22,516 bases of DNA. Origin: Candidatus Falkowiibacteriota bacterium. GTDB taxonomy: Bacteria > Patescibacteriota > Patescibacteriia > Patescibacteriales > GWE2-39-37. The number at the start of each line of letters is the position of its first letter. Within the stretch, counting starts at the first letter, position 1. Below are positions 14,312-20,874 of the stretch, in pieces. The notes under the pieces were generated by a model. The model worked only from the letters and a program-made list of their open reading frames with translations, made no database searches and was not told where the DNA came from. Made by a program: the position numbers and the translations under genes. The stretch is taken from NCBI GenBank assembly GCA_013335665.1, contig JAAXVE010000003.1, positions 1 through 22,516 on the forward strand. The letters run 5' to 3'.

Positions 14312-17002
14312 TTAATAAGCTAGCTTAAGGGCGAGCACTTCCTTATCAGCTTGATATTTGGATAATTTCTCTTTCTCCTTGGCAATCACAGCTGCGGGCG
14401 CCTTGCCGACGAACTCCTGATTACTTAACTTCATCTCGATTGCCCCAATCAACTTATCCAATTGCTCTATCTCCTTGGCGATGCGAGCCTTTTCTTTTTC
14501 CTGATCGATCGCACCTAAAAGATATATTTCAACACCCTCAACCGCAGCAAAGATGGCCTGTGCTGGAGCTTCCCCTTTTTCTGCCAATTCCATCTCTCCA
14601 ATATTAGTACGCAGGCCCATAATTAATGGACGCGCTGCTTCGAGCTGCGCCGTCTTGGCATTGGCAAAGATCACGGCTTTAATTTTTTTAGCCGGCTCTA
14701 CCTTATTCTCTGCTCTGACATTCCTGATAGCCAAAATAACCTTTTTAACCAGTTCGAAACCATCATCGCCTTGGCTACCAGGTTCTTTGGGCCAGGATTC
14801 AATCATCAGCATCTCCCCACCGACAATCTCCTGCCAAATCGCCTCAGTTACAAAAGGAATGAAGGGATGCCAAAGCTTCAAGAGGTTGGTAATAATATAG
14901 GAAAGTATAGCCTTCTTGTTTTCTGACTTCTCAAACTTCGAAGCCTCAAGGTACCAATCCGCTAAATCGTCCCATGTAAAGACTCTCAACTTCTCCGCTG
15001 CCGAAGACAAGCGATATTCCTTAATATCCGCTGTCACCTCAGCGATAAGATTAGAAAATTTATCCAGAATCCATCGGTCTGCACTCGTTTGCGCGCTAAC
15101 AGCAGTTACGTTCCTATCTATGCCGTAAGAAGTCGCGATGAATCGAGCTATATTCCAGATTTTGTTAACCAGATTACGGAAGCCGGAAATCTTCTCCTCG
15201 CCCAGATTTAAGTCATTGCCCGGGGTTGTGCCGACAACCATTGCCAACCTTGTCGCGTCCGTACCGTAGGCGGTGATCATATCCAGCGGGTCAATTACAT
15301 TGCCGAGCGATTTGCTCATCTTGCGTCCCTTTTCATCTCTTACCAAACCGTGCAGATATACATCTTGAAATGGGATATCATTAACCGCATAAGTAGTCAT
15401 GATAATCATGCGCGCGACCCAGAAGAACAAAATGTCATAACCGGTCTCTAAAACGGAGGTGGGGTGATGTTTGGCAAACTCTGCGGATTTGACCACTAGT
15501 TTGTGGTTCTCAATAGCAAAATCATCCTCACTATTCGCCAACGTTGAAAAAGTCCATAAGCCGGACGAGAACCAAGTGTCTAAGGTGTCTTCATCCTGTA
15601 GCCAACCATCACCGGCAGGAGGCTCGATGCCGACATATTTTTCAGTAGATTCTGTCTGCTGCTGATTATCCGCAGCGCGATACCATACAGGGATGCGATG
15701 GCCGAACCAAATCTGACGACTGATACACCAATCGCCTAAATTATTCATCCAATGAAAATAATTCTTTTCAAACCTTTCTGGCAGGATGCGGATCTTATCA
15801 CGGCCGAAAACGCCGCTGCGCACAGCCTCCAAGGACAAATCCTTAATAGATCTATTGCCCAAACGCTCGATCGGCAGATTCACGTTTACAAACCACTGGA
15901 GGGAGGGAATGGGTTCAATTGGAGTATCGCAGCGATAGCAAACAGATAAATTATTTGCCACATCTTCTTCACTTTCCATCAAACCAGCCTCACGCAAACG
16001 CTGAGCTACCAGCTCGCGTGCTTCGAGCGCGCTTTTTCCTGAAAATTCACCAAAACCTTCATGTATATTACCGTCCTCGTTAATAACTTTTATAATTGGC
16101 AGGTCCTGTTCCTTGGCCATCTTCCAATCAACCATCGAATGGGCCGGGGTCACGCCTAGGGCGCCCGTCCCGAAGTCAGATTCGACCTGACGATCTGCGA
16201 TTATCTTGATATTGAGCTTGGTGCCGCAAAAATTAGCAGCAAATGACTGACCGACCAAGTGCTTATAACGTTCATCCTTTGGATTGACAGCAATGGCAGT
16301 GTCTCCCAGTTTGGTTTCCGGCCTGGTGGTCGAGATTGATATCGGAAAATCCTTATCATATTTAAAAGTGTAAAGCTTGGCCTTCTGCTCTTTGTACTCA
16401 ACTTCATCATCAGCCAAAGTCGAATGACAGCGCGGACACCAATTCACAACTCTTTCTCCGCGATAAATCAATCCGTCTTCGAACATCATCTTAAAAACGG
16501 AACGCACTGCGCGCGTACGCACAGCATCCAAAGTATAGGCCTCGCGCGACCAGTCCATACTCGAGCCCATTTTTTTAGACTGACGGATAATCGTGTCATG
16601 CGATTCCTGTGCAAATTTGTTCACCCGCTCCAGGAACTTCTCACGTCCCAACTGGTGTCTGGTCAAGCCCTCTTCGCGAATCAGCTTCTCAACCTTGGTC
16701 TGAGTAGCTATAGCCGCGTGATCGGTGCCTGGTACCCACAACGCCCGATAACCGGCCATACGATGGAAGCGTGTCAGGATATCCTCGACAGCCAGCATTA
16801 AAGAGTGCCCTAGATGCAGCGTGCCGGTCACATTTGGCGGCGGCAAGACAATCGTATAAGGAGGCCTGGCATCGGCATCAGGCAAATTATCCGGATTAAA
16901 AAAACCGGACTCCTCCCATTTCTTATATATTGCATCCTCGTGAAGTGCCGGTTCGAACGCTTTGGATATCTCTTCCGGATTCTTGTTTTTTTCCTCAATC
17001 AT
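14312..17002 (-). CDS. valS: Valyl-tRNA synthetase
   Basis: This class I synthetase (896 residues) charges tRNA-Val and edits mischarged threonine. The HIGH motif is HLGH at 63-66 in PPPNVTGTLHLGH. A zinc-type pair CPRCH occurs in the segment NWCPRCHSTLADDEVEY, and a second CYRCD pair lies in the editing/insert region. KMSKS is at 561-565. The anticodon-binding region follows, and the last 60 or so residues are a charged coiled coil (EKARIAKEIEQLDKLIGAIE), the usual tRNA-core arm of ValRS. Length and motifs are normal. The gene has a -10 box 8 bases before its ATG and no Shine-Dalgarno. A tRNA-Val(GAC) gene lies 1.7 kb away. The O-antigen-ligase/TPR gene is downstream in the same unit. Confidence 0.97.
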   Translation of the reverse strand: MIEEKNKNPEEISKAFEPALHEDAIYKKWEESGFFNPDNLPDADARPPYTIVLPPPNVTGTLHLGHSLMLAVEDILTRFHRMAGYRALWVPGTDHAAIATQTKVEKLIREEGLTRHQLGREKFLERVNKFAQESHDTIIRQSKKMGSSMDWSREAYTLDAVRTRAVRSVFKMMFEDGLIYRGERVVNWCPRCHSTLADDEVEYKEQKAKLYTFKYDKDFPISISTTRPETKLGDTAIAVNPKDERYKHLVGQSFAANFCGTKLNIKIIADRQVESDFGTGALGVTPAHSMVDWKMAKEQDLPIIKVINEDGNIHEGFGEFSGKSALEARELVAQRLREAGLMESEEDVANNLSVCYRCDTPIEPIPSLQWFVNVNLPIERLGNRSIKDLSLEAVRSGVFGRDKIRILPERFEKNYFHWMNNLGDWCISRQIWFGHRIPVWYRAADNQQQTESTEKYVGIEPPAGDGWLQDEDTLDTWFSSGLWTFSTLANSEDDFAIENHKLVVKSAEFAKHHPTSVLETGYDILFFWVARMIIMTTYAVNDIPFQDVYLHGLVRDEKGRKMSKSLGNVIDPLDMITAYGTDATRLAMVVGTTPGNDLNLGEEKISGFRNLVNKIWNIARFIATSYGIDRNVTAVSAQTSADRWILDKFSNLIAEVTADIKEYRLSSAAEKLRVFTWDDLADWYLEASKFEKSENKKAILSYIITNLLKLWHPFIPFVTEAIWQEIVGGEMLMIESWPKEPGSQGDDGFELVKKVILAIRNVRAENKVEPAKKIKAVIFANAKTAQLEAARPLIMGLRTNIGEMELAEKGEAPAQAIFAAVEGVEIYLLGAIDQEKEKARIAKEIEQLDKLIGAIEMKLSNQEFVGKAPAAVIAKEKEKLSKYQADKEVLALKLAY

Positions 17003-17010
17003 AAAGTAAA

Positions 17011-17016
17011 ATTATA
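17011..17016 (-). promoter_or_regulatory. -10 box for a leaderless valS mRNA
   Basis: TATAAT on the minus strand lies 8 bases upstream of the valS ATG. The -35 region is a T-rich run without a clear TTGACA match. The spacing predicts transcription starting within one or two bases of the start codon. Confidence 0.55.
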
Positions 17017-17083
17017 ACTGCACCATAACAAAAAAAGCCTTATTTTGCAAGAAAATATAGGGGGAAATGCCCGCAAATCAGCC

Positions 17084-17112
17084 TTGACACCACCCCTTGG
17101 CTAGGTTATATT
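17084..17112 (+). promoter_or_regulatory. Promoter of the DHH phosphoesterase gene
   Basis: A perfect TTGACA (17084-17089), a 17-base spacer and TATATT (17107-17112). Transcription would start near 17119, giving a leader of about 45 bases that contains the hairpin and short ORF annotated next. Confidence 0.8.
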
Positions 17113-17129
17113 GATTTACTAAGCAATTG

Positions 17130-17171
17130 ATCCGCCATTAGGTGGATTTTCTTATGTTAAGACCGTGTTAA
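17130..17171 (+). promoter_or_regulatory. Leader hairpin covering a Shine-Dalgarno, plus a 5-codon ORF overlapping the main start
   Basis: ATCCGCC (17130-17136) pairs with GGTGGAT (17141-17147) across an ATTA loop. The 3' arm contains AGGTGG, 8 bases before an ATG at 17154. That ATG opens ATG-TTA-AGA-CCG-TGT-TAA (MLRPC), which ends inside the main coding region, overlapping the GTG start at 17165. Opening the hairpin could control loading on the short ORF and hence on the main gene. Confidence 0.45.
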
Positions 17172-18310
17172 GCCAGTCACAGCAATTTTTCGAACAAATC
17201 AGGAAAAAAGAAAGAATTCTCATTTCTTTCAATAAGCATTGGAGCGTTGACGCAGCCTCTTCCGCGCTCGCTCTTAAATTTTTTTTGGAAAAAATTGGAA
17301 AAACCGCCGATATCATAGTCTCACCAAAGGATAATATCCTGGCTTTTGACTTCCTTCCCGACTTTTCCAGCATAAGCACTGAACCGCTGAGCGGTCGCGA
17401 CCTGGTCATCTCTTTGAGTTTGTCTAACGGGCAAGCCGGGATGGTACGCCACAAGATGCATCACGACCGTCTCGATATTTTCGTCTCGCCGCTCAATGGC
17501 GAGCTTCGACCCGAGCAGGTGACAAGTCGCATCGGCGAATTTGCCTATGACCTTATCATTATTGTCGACAGTCGCGACCTTGATTCCTTGGGCGAGATCT
17601 ATGAAAAAAACACCGAACTGTTTTATCAGGTTCCAGTCATTAACATTGACAATCATCCGGCCAACGAAGGTTTTGGCCAGATCAACCTTGTCGAATTGAC
17701 CGCCACTTCCTCCACGGAAATAATCTTTAATCTTCTTTCCGACGCGACGCGCGAAGCAATCGATGAAAACATCGCCACCTGTCTGCTAGCTGGCATTATC
17801 TCCAAGACACGCAGTTTCCGCACTCACAATATCACGCCAACGACACTGAATGCGGTGGCTCAGCTTATCGCTTTGGGCGGACGCCGTGAGGAGATAGTCA
17901 ACCAACTCTACCGCTCAAGGCAGCTAAACGTGCTCAAGTTGTGGGGAGTGGTTTTGGCACGGCTAAAAAGCACGCTCGACAGCCAGCTGGTGTGGTCCAT
18001 GATTACCGCTGAGGATTTTAGAAAAACCGGAACCACTCCGCTCGACTTGGCTGAGGTGGTCGATGAGCTGATTGTCAGCATCTCAAAAATAAAGGCCATA
18101 GCCTTGCTGTATGAAACCGAAGGGTTGGATAAGCCGAATGTTGTTGATCTTTACTCCGTTAAAAATTTCAACGCCTCATCTCTTTTATCAGAGTTTGAGC
18201 CCATTGGCAACCACCACTTCGCCCAAGCACGACTGGATGCAGATTTAGGAAAAATCGAAGAATCAGTCATAGCCAGCCTTACTGCCAAGATAGCCAAGTT
18301 ATCGCAATAA
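17165..18310 (+). CDS. DHH family phosphoesterase (NrnA-like)
   Basis: This 381-residue protein has the DHH layout. An N-terminal substrate lobe carries NKHWSVDAASSALAL (23-37), which replaces the usual DxDxxGS-type metal motif. VDSRDLDSLG follows near 138-147. The signature motif reads NIDNHPANEGFG, with DNH in place of DHH. TSSTEIIFNLL is the conserved serine/threonine segment after it. A DHHA1-like C-terminal lobe covers about 280-381. The family includes nanoRNases and cyclic dinucleotide or pAp phosphatases, but altered metal ligands make the substrate uncertain. The start is GTG: an in-frame TAA at 17120 blocks extension and no better in-frame start precedes it. It stands alone with its own consensus promoter and a short hairpin leader. 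Confidence 0.82.
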   Translation: MLSQSQQFFEQIRKKERILISFNKHWSVDAASSALALKFFLEKIGKTADIIVSPKDNILAFDFLPDFSSISTEPLSGRDLVISLSLSNGQAGMVRHKMHHDRLDIFVSPLNGELRPEQVTSRIGEFAYDLIIIVDSRDLDSLGEIYEKNTELFYQVPVINIDNHPANEGFGQINLVELTATSSTEIIFNLLSDATREAIDENIATCLLAGIISKTRSFRTHNITPTTLNAVAQLIALGGRREEIVNQLYRSRQLNVLKLWGVVLARLKSTLDSQLVWSMITAEDFRKTGTTPLDLAEVVDELIVSISKIKAIALLYETEGLDKPNVVDLYSVKNFNASSLLSEFEPIGNHHFAQARLDADLGKIEESVIASLTAKIAKLSQ

Positions 18311-18331
18311 AAACGCAGATAACAAAGCCTC

Positions 18332-18360
18332 TTTACAAACAAAAGCCTGCATGCTATTTT
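18332..18360 (+). promoter_or_regulatory. Probable original promoter of the tRNA-Val locus
   Basis: TTTACA (18332-18337), a 17-base spacer and TATTTT (18355-18360). It lies about 50 bases before the truncated tRNA-Val copy at 18413, a normal promoter-to-tRNA distance. The intact tRNA is 330 bases away. No equally good promoter is seen inside the intervening ORF. Confidence 0.5.
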
Positions 18361-18366
18361 ATACTT

Positions 18367-18386
18367 GTCGCAACCGCGACTTTTTT
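18367..18386 (+). terminator. Short hairpin with T6, probable terminator of the DHH gene
   Basis: GTCGC (18367-18371) / GCGAC (18376-18380) with a 4-base loop, followed by six Ts. It is 56 bases after the DHH stop. It coincides with the predicted start of the downstream transcript, where it would be too close to the 5' end to terminate that RNA. Confidence 0.6.
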
Positions 18387-18412
18387 GGTAAATAAAAAGT
18401 TAAAACAACTTA

Positions 18413-18457
18413 GGACGATTAGCTCAGTTGGTTACCTGCCGGCAGGCAGGGAGCGCT
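18413..18457 (+). repeat. Truncated 5' copy of tRNA-Val, split in the D-loop by a palindrome
   Basis: Bases 18413-18434 are identical to the first 22 bases of the intact tRNA-Val. Then come 16 bases of palindrome, and 18451-18457 continue with the next seven tRNA bases (GAGCGCT). The insertion is exact, with no base lost and no target duplication, between the end of the D-loop (GGTTA) and the 3' D-stem (GAGC). The copy stops in the anticodon stem, so it cannot make a tRNA. Confidence 0.85.
18435..18450. repeat. Palindromic element, 16-base form
   Basis: CCTGCCGGCAGGCAGG, containing the perfect 12-base palindrome CCTGCCGGCAGG. It is the 20-base form seen at 18958 and 21503 minus its first four bases. 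Its 3' end with the next bases reads GGCAGGGAG, 10 bases before the GIY-YIG ATG, and may act as that gene's ribosome site. Confidence 0.85.
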
Positions 18458-18463
18458 TAATGC

Positions 18464-18712
18464 ATGTACATAGTTTATGCATTACAATTTAAAGACAGAA
18501 TATACGTAGGGATAACATCTGACTTAAGCCGACGCCTGGCTGAACACAGCAGAGGCAAAACAAAATCAACAAAAAACAGAGGAGAATTTACGGTATTATA
18601 TATCGAAGAATGTGATAATAGAATTAACGCCAGAGAAAGAGAAAAATATTGGAAATCAGGTTGTGGTAAGGAAAAATTAAAACAACTAAGGACGATTAGC
18701 TCAGTTGGTTAG
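18464..18712 (+). CDS. Single-domain GIY-YIG nuclease, C-terminus encoded by the tRNA-Val gene
   Basis: This 82-residue protein consists only of the GIY-YIG catalytic fold: VYAL (4-7) and YVGIT (14-18) form the two signature strands, R24 and H28 in LSRRLAEH are the usual active-site positions, and E60 in AREREKYWKSG is the expected metal-binding glutamate. Such small UvrC-like nucleases are common in CPR genomes and their role is unproven. An in-frame stop at 18458 forces the ATG at 18464. Codons 76-82 (RTISSVG) lie inside the downstream tRNA gene, with the stop TAG in its D-loop. Codon use is AT-rich with many AGA, ATA and AAA. It lies between tRNA-Val repeats, directly after the palindrome. 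It could be a homing-type enzyme that cuts tRNA genes, which is inference. Confidence 0.88.
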   Translation: MYIVYALQFKDRIYVGITSDLSRRLAEHSRGKTKSTKNRGEFTVLYIEECDNRINAREREKYWKSGCGKEKLKQLRTISSVG

Positions 18713-18763
18713 AGCGCTACATTGACATTGTAGAGGTCAGAGGTTCGAATCCTCTATCGTCCA
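18690..18763 (+). tRNA. tRNA-Val (anticodon GAC)
   Basis: A 74-base cloverleaf with all stems paired: acceptor GGACGAT/ATCGTCC, D-stem GCTC/GAGC, anticodon stem CTACA/TGTAG with loop TTGACAT, T-stem AGAGG/CCTCT with loop TTCGAAT, discriminator A. CCA is not encoded. Its first 23 bases overlap the 3' end of the GIY-YIG ORF. Parts of it are repeated on both sides, at 18413-18457 and 18978-18993. Promoter 18332-18360 is the best visible source of transcription, through the ORF. Confidence 0.97.
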
Positions 18764-18764
18764 C

Positions 18765-18811
18765 ATAATATAAAAAGCCGATTGCACCAGCAGTCGGTTT
18801 TTTATATTATG
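18765..18811 (+). terminator. Terminator of tRNA-Val
   Basis: CCGATTGC (18778-18785) / GCAGTCGG (18790-18797), one G-T pair, loop ACCA, flanked by an A-run and a T6. The AT-rich flanks extend the pairing outward (ATAATATAAAAA / TTTTTATATTAT). It starts two bases after the tRNA. Confidence 0.9.
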
Positions 18812-18952
18812 CAGATGTAGGGTGAAGAACCTCTAGAATTGAGCGAGGCGATAAAAGCTTTGGGCTACAAAACTACAAACAATTAGGCAAGATAAAACTA
18901 CAAGACTAATGACGGGGTGGGGCTTCTCCTCCCAAGGCGGACATGTGCCCCA
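18812..18952 (+). other. Gene-free stretch between the tRNA-Val terminator and the 3' tRNA fragment
   Basis: I see no credible gene here. One short frame (about 18821-18884) is open for 21 codons without a start. The segment 18917-18952 is GC-richer than its surroundings and has an inverted pair TGGGGC/GCCCCA enclosing CTCCTCCCAAGG. The string CTCCCAA resembles a tRNA-Gly anticodon loop, but no cloverleaf can be completed. Confidence 0.4.
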
Positions 18953-18994
18953 GTTCGCCTGCCTGCCGGCAGGCAGGAATCCTCTATCGTCCAC
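18953..18994 (+). repeat. 3' fragment of tRNA-Val carrying the palindrome in the T-loop
   Basis: GTTCG (18953-18957), then CCTGCCTGCCGGCAGGCAGG (18958-18977, a perfect 20-base palindrome), then AATCCTCTATCGTCCAC (18978-18994). The two outer parts are contiguous in the intact tRNA-Val, in the T-loop TTCG/AAT. The palindrome is therefore inserted exactly at that point. Upstream of GTTCG the sequence does not match tRNA-Val. Confidence 0.85.
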
Positions 18995-19038
18995 TAAAAT
19001 AATAATGCCCACTGCCTAGGTGGGTTTTATTATTTTAG
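18994..19038 (+). terminator. Terminator after the tRNA-Val 3' fragment
   Basis: CCCAC/GTGGG inside a long AT-rich stem CTAAAATAATAA/TTATTATTTTAG. It is unrelated in sequence to the terminator of the intact tRNA but occupies the same position relative to the tRNA end. The fragment thus keeps a complete tRNA-type 3' end. Confidence 0.75.
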
Positions 19039-19095
19039 TTGTTAATAGAAAAGATTCGAAGTTAACAAACAGACAACATGAGGCAATTTTTTAAT

Positions 19096-19123
19096 ACAAA
19101 AAAACCTGAGATTTACTCAGGTT
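19096..19123 (-). terminator. Terminator of the Nudix gene
   Basis: AACCTGAG (19103-19110) / CTCAGGTT (19116-19123) with loop ATTTA. Read on the minus strand it ends in a run of Ts. It begins 4 bases after the Nudix stop codon. Confidence 0.88.
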
Positions 19124-19126
19124 GTT

Positions 19127-19558
19127 CTACTCAATGAAGTTGTAATATCGCAAGGCTGGCACAATATTAGGTGACAAACCAAGCTCTCTGACGTTTCCGC
19201 TTTGGAGTGAATTATTTATAACCGAAAGATCCATCCAGCACCATTCACGAATTTCCTGCCCTGGCTTCAGCTCTCCGATTCGGTGAGCTCGATAATGAAA
19301 CAAAAGAAAATCAATCTGCCCACCCTCCGCTGGTCTTGTTACGTGATAAAAATATGGCTCGCTATCAATTATTTCAAGATTAATGCCCATCTCTTCACGC
19401 GCCTCACGCCGAGCCACCTGCTCAAGATTTTCGTGTTCAAACTCAGCTTTGCCGCCAACAAACTTCCAATCGTTACCTTTGCCCTCACGAATAAGAAGCA
19501 CTTTATTTTCTTCGACAATAACGGAGCCGCTGGCAACAATGATTTTCGAATTTTGCAT
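19127..19558 (-). CDS. Nudix hydrolase
   Basis: Nudix enzymes hydrolyse nucleoside diphosphate derivatives, often damaged or surplus nucleotides. The Nudix box lies near residues 36-60: GGKAEFEHENLEQVARREA followed by REEMGI. Compared with GX5EX7REUXEEXGU it has one extra residue between the glycines and the RE pair, while the metal-binding REXXEE core is intact. The start at 19558 is preferred over an upstream in-frame ATG at 19588: AGGAGG lies 5 bases before it, while the upstream ATG sits at the predicted transcription start. The protein is then 143 residues. It is monocistronic with a consensus promoter and terminator. Substrate cannot be predicted. The sequence style resembles MutT/ADP-ribose-type members. 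Confidence 0.9.
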   Translation of the reverse strand: MQNSKIIVASGSVIVEENKVLLIREGKGNDWKFVGGKAEFEHENLEQVARREAREEMGINLEIIDSEPYFYHVTRPAEGGQIDFLLFHYRAHRIGELKPGQEIREWCWMDLSVINNSLQSGNVRELGLSPNIVPALRYYNFIE

Positions 19559-19594
19559 ACGCCCCTCCTGAATTTCTATAATGATCATTCCACA

Positions 19595-19622
19595 ATTATC
19601 CCCATCTGCCTGGTTTTGTCAA
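19595..19622 (-). promoter_or_regulatory. Promoter of the Nudix gene
   Basis: On the minus strand, TTGACA (19622-19617), a 16-base spacer and GATAAT (19600-19595). Transcription would start near 19588. AGGAGG at 19569-19564 then serves the ATG at 19558. Confidence 0.82.
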
Positions 19623-19767
19623 GACGGACATCTTTAAATAAATCATGCTAAAAAAATAAAAATCTTTCAGAATAAACACCTTCTTAGTTAATTTATTATT
19701 TAAAATACTAACAGCGTATTATGTTTCTGATCACCTATATGAGCAAGGCCTATCGCCCATAAATAAA

Positions 19768-19797
19768 ATAAGCCCTGGTAATCCCAGGGCTTTTAAT
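19768..19797 (-). terminator. Terminator of the two-gene unknown unit
   Basis: AAGCCCTGG (19770-19778) / CCAGGGCTT (19784-19792) with a 5-base loop, followed on the minus strand by ATTTTATTTAT. It is 22 bases after the stop at 19815. Confidence 0.82.
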
Positions 19798-19814
19798 AAC
19801 TGTTAATGTTTCGA

Positions 19815-20822
19815 CTATTCAAGAGCACCTCTTTCTCTCCTCATGGTACTGCGGACGCCGCGGCATTTCGTCAGGTTCCAACGATACCAGCCGCAAGGAT
19901 TGTCGAGCGTGCCGGTGCAAACCTGCTGATGGCACATGTTGGCACGATGAAGGTGAAAACTGTTGTCTATGGCCAGGCGGGCCAATGTACATACTTCATC
20001 GAACCGCAACGCTGTCAGGTCTCCTGAGTTTCCGGATGTGATCACGTGCAAACCATCGACAGCATAACTCCACTGTGGCACGTCAGGGTTGACGCCTACG
20101 TCAGAAAATTCCCGCCAACGTTTTCTGGCGGTAGTCATATCCATGGACGCCTGTTTGATTGCCTCCTCGATCCGTAAAACACGCGCCACGTCGTACAAAG
20201 GAAAATTCGAAATTATGCTGATATCCAGACATGTCGGATGCTGAGTTATGGCCATGTCCAGATCATCATCCAGGTACGAAGCCTCCTTAGCGATCAAGAA
20301 ACCGACCCTGGCCTCCTGCCCGCTCAAACGTCTGACCCGTATGATGCGCGAGTATTCAGGCAAGTCTCCTGCTTGCGAAAGCTGGCGCTCAACCTTGTCT
20401 TTTCCCTGCAGGCTGAATTCTTCATATTTCGCCTCTACACATTGCATGAACCAATTTGCTGTCATAACGTCTGACGACGTCGCCGCGACAAGGCGGAGAA
20501 CCTCATTAAGGCACCTGCCCTTGGCGGATTGCTGTTCAGAAGGCGTAAAAAACCTGACAACCTGTGACAGTGCCTCATCACTCTCGCACCCCAGTAACCG
20601 AACAAGACCAGGAACCAGGCCTTCAGCGCCTTTGTCACAGCCGGGGACATGCTCGGCTGCCAGCACGAAGTCAGTATCGCGCACCTGGTTCAAAACCGAA
20701 CGGCTGACCACTCTTGCCGTATCCACGCCGTTAAAAACCTTTTTGCCGAATGTTTTCAGTATCCATAACGCCAGCAGTAACTCCTCATCATGCTTTTTGG
20801 GAATAATGATAGTCTTTATCAT
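19815..20822 (-). CDS. Unknown protein with a Cys/His-rich C-terminus, possibly a distant MYG1/DHH-like relative
   Basis: I do not recognise this 335-residue protein with confidence. The N-terminus (IIIPKKHDEELLLALWILKTFG), then ARVVSRSVLNQVRDTDFVLAAEHV, follows the order of MYG1/UPF0160-type phosphoesterases (H-x-DE, a hydrophobic helix, then D-x-V-x strand). However, the DHH motif expected next is absent. The middle part has alternating strand/helix character (ARVGFLIAKEASYLDDDLDMA). The C-terminal 60 residues hold His and Cys spaced as CHQQVC-x6-C-x8-C, a possible metal site. The start at 20822 is chosen because AAGGAGG lies 4 bases upstream; an in-frame GTG at 20837 precedes that site. 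Its GC content looks higher than the neighbours'. It follows an 83-residue gene, 52 bases apart, probably in one operon. Confidence 0.7.
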   Translation of the reverse strand: MIKTIIIPKKHDEELLLALWILKTFGKKVFNGVDTARVVSRSVLNQVRDTDFVLAAEHVPGCDKGAEGLVPGLVRLLGCESDEALSQVVRFFTPSEQQSAKGRCLNEVLRLVAATSSDVMTANWFMQCVEAKYEEFSLQGKDKVERQLSQAGDLPEYSRIIRVRRLSGQEARVGFLIAKEASYLDDDLDMAITQHPTCLDISIISNFPLYDVARVLRIEEAIKQASMDMTTARKRWREFSDVGVNPDVPQWSYAVDGLHVITSGNSGDLTALRFDEVCTLARLAIDNSFHLHRANMCHQQVCTGTLDNPCGWYRWNLTKCRGVRSTMRRERGALE

Positions 20823-20874
20823 AATCCCTCCTTTCACAACAGAATATGAATCTTCAACTTTTGCGGTGGAAACA

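Larger units (their letters stand above)
18394..18711 (+). mobile_element. Candidate tRNA-targeted GIY-YIG element bounded by 41-base direct repeats
   Basis: A roughly 41-base segment (18394-18434) recurs at 18671-18711 with about three mismatches. Each copy holds AAAACAAC, 3 bases before the first 22 bases of tRNA-Val. Between them lie the palindrome, seven more tRNA bases and the GIY-YIG ORF. Excision of one repeat unit would leave a single normal tRNA gene about 50 bases after its promoter. The 19 bases upstream of the tRNA start in the first copy match the coding sequence for KEKLKQL at the ORF's 3' end, so the left arm may be the remnant of an earlier insertion. The mobile nature is inferred from structure and has not been shown. 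Confidence 0.5.

Noticed and set aside
18913..18957. A separate tRNA-Gly(CCC) gene, suggested by CTCCCAA and a GTTCG T-loop start
   Set aside because: Neither an acceptor stem nor a D-arm can be formed, and the anticodon stem is poorly paired. The 3' part belongs to the tRNA-Val fragment.
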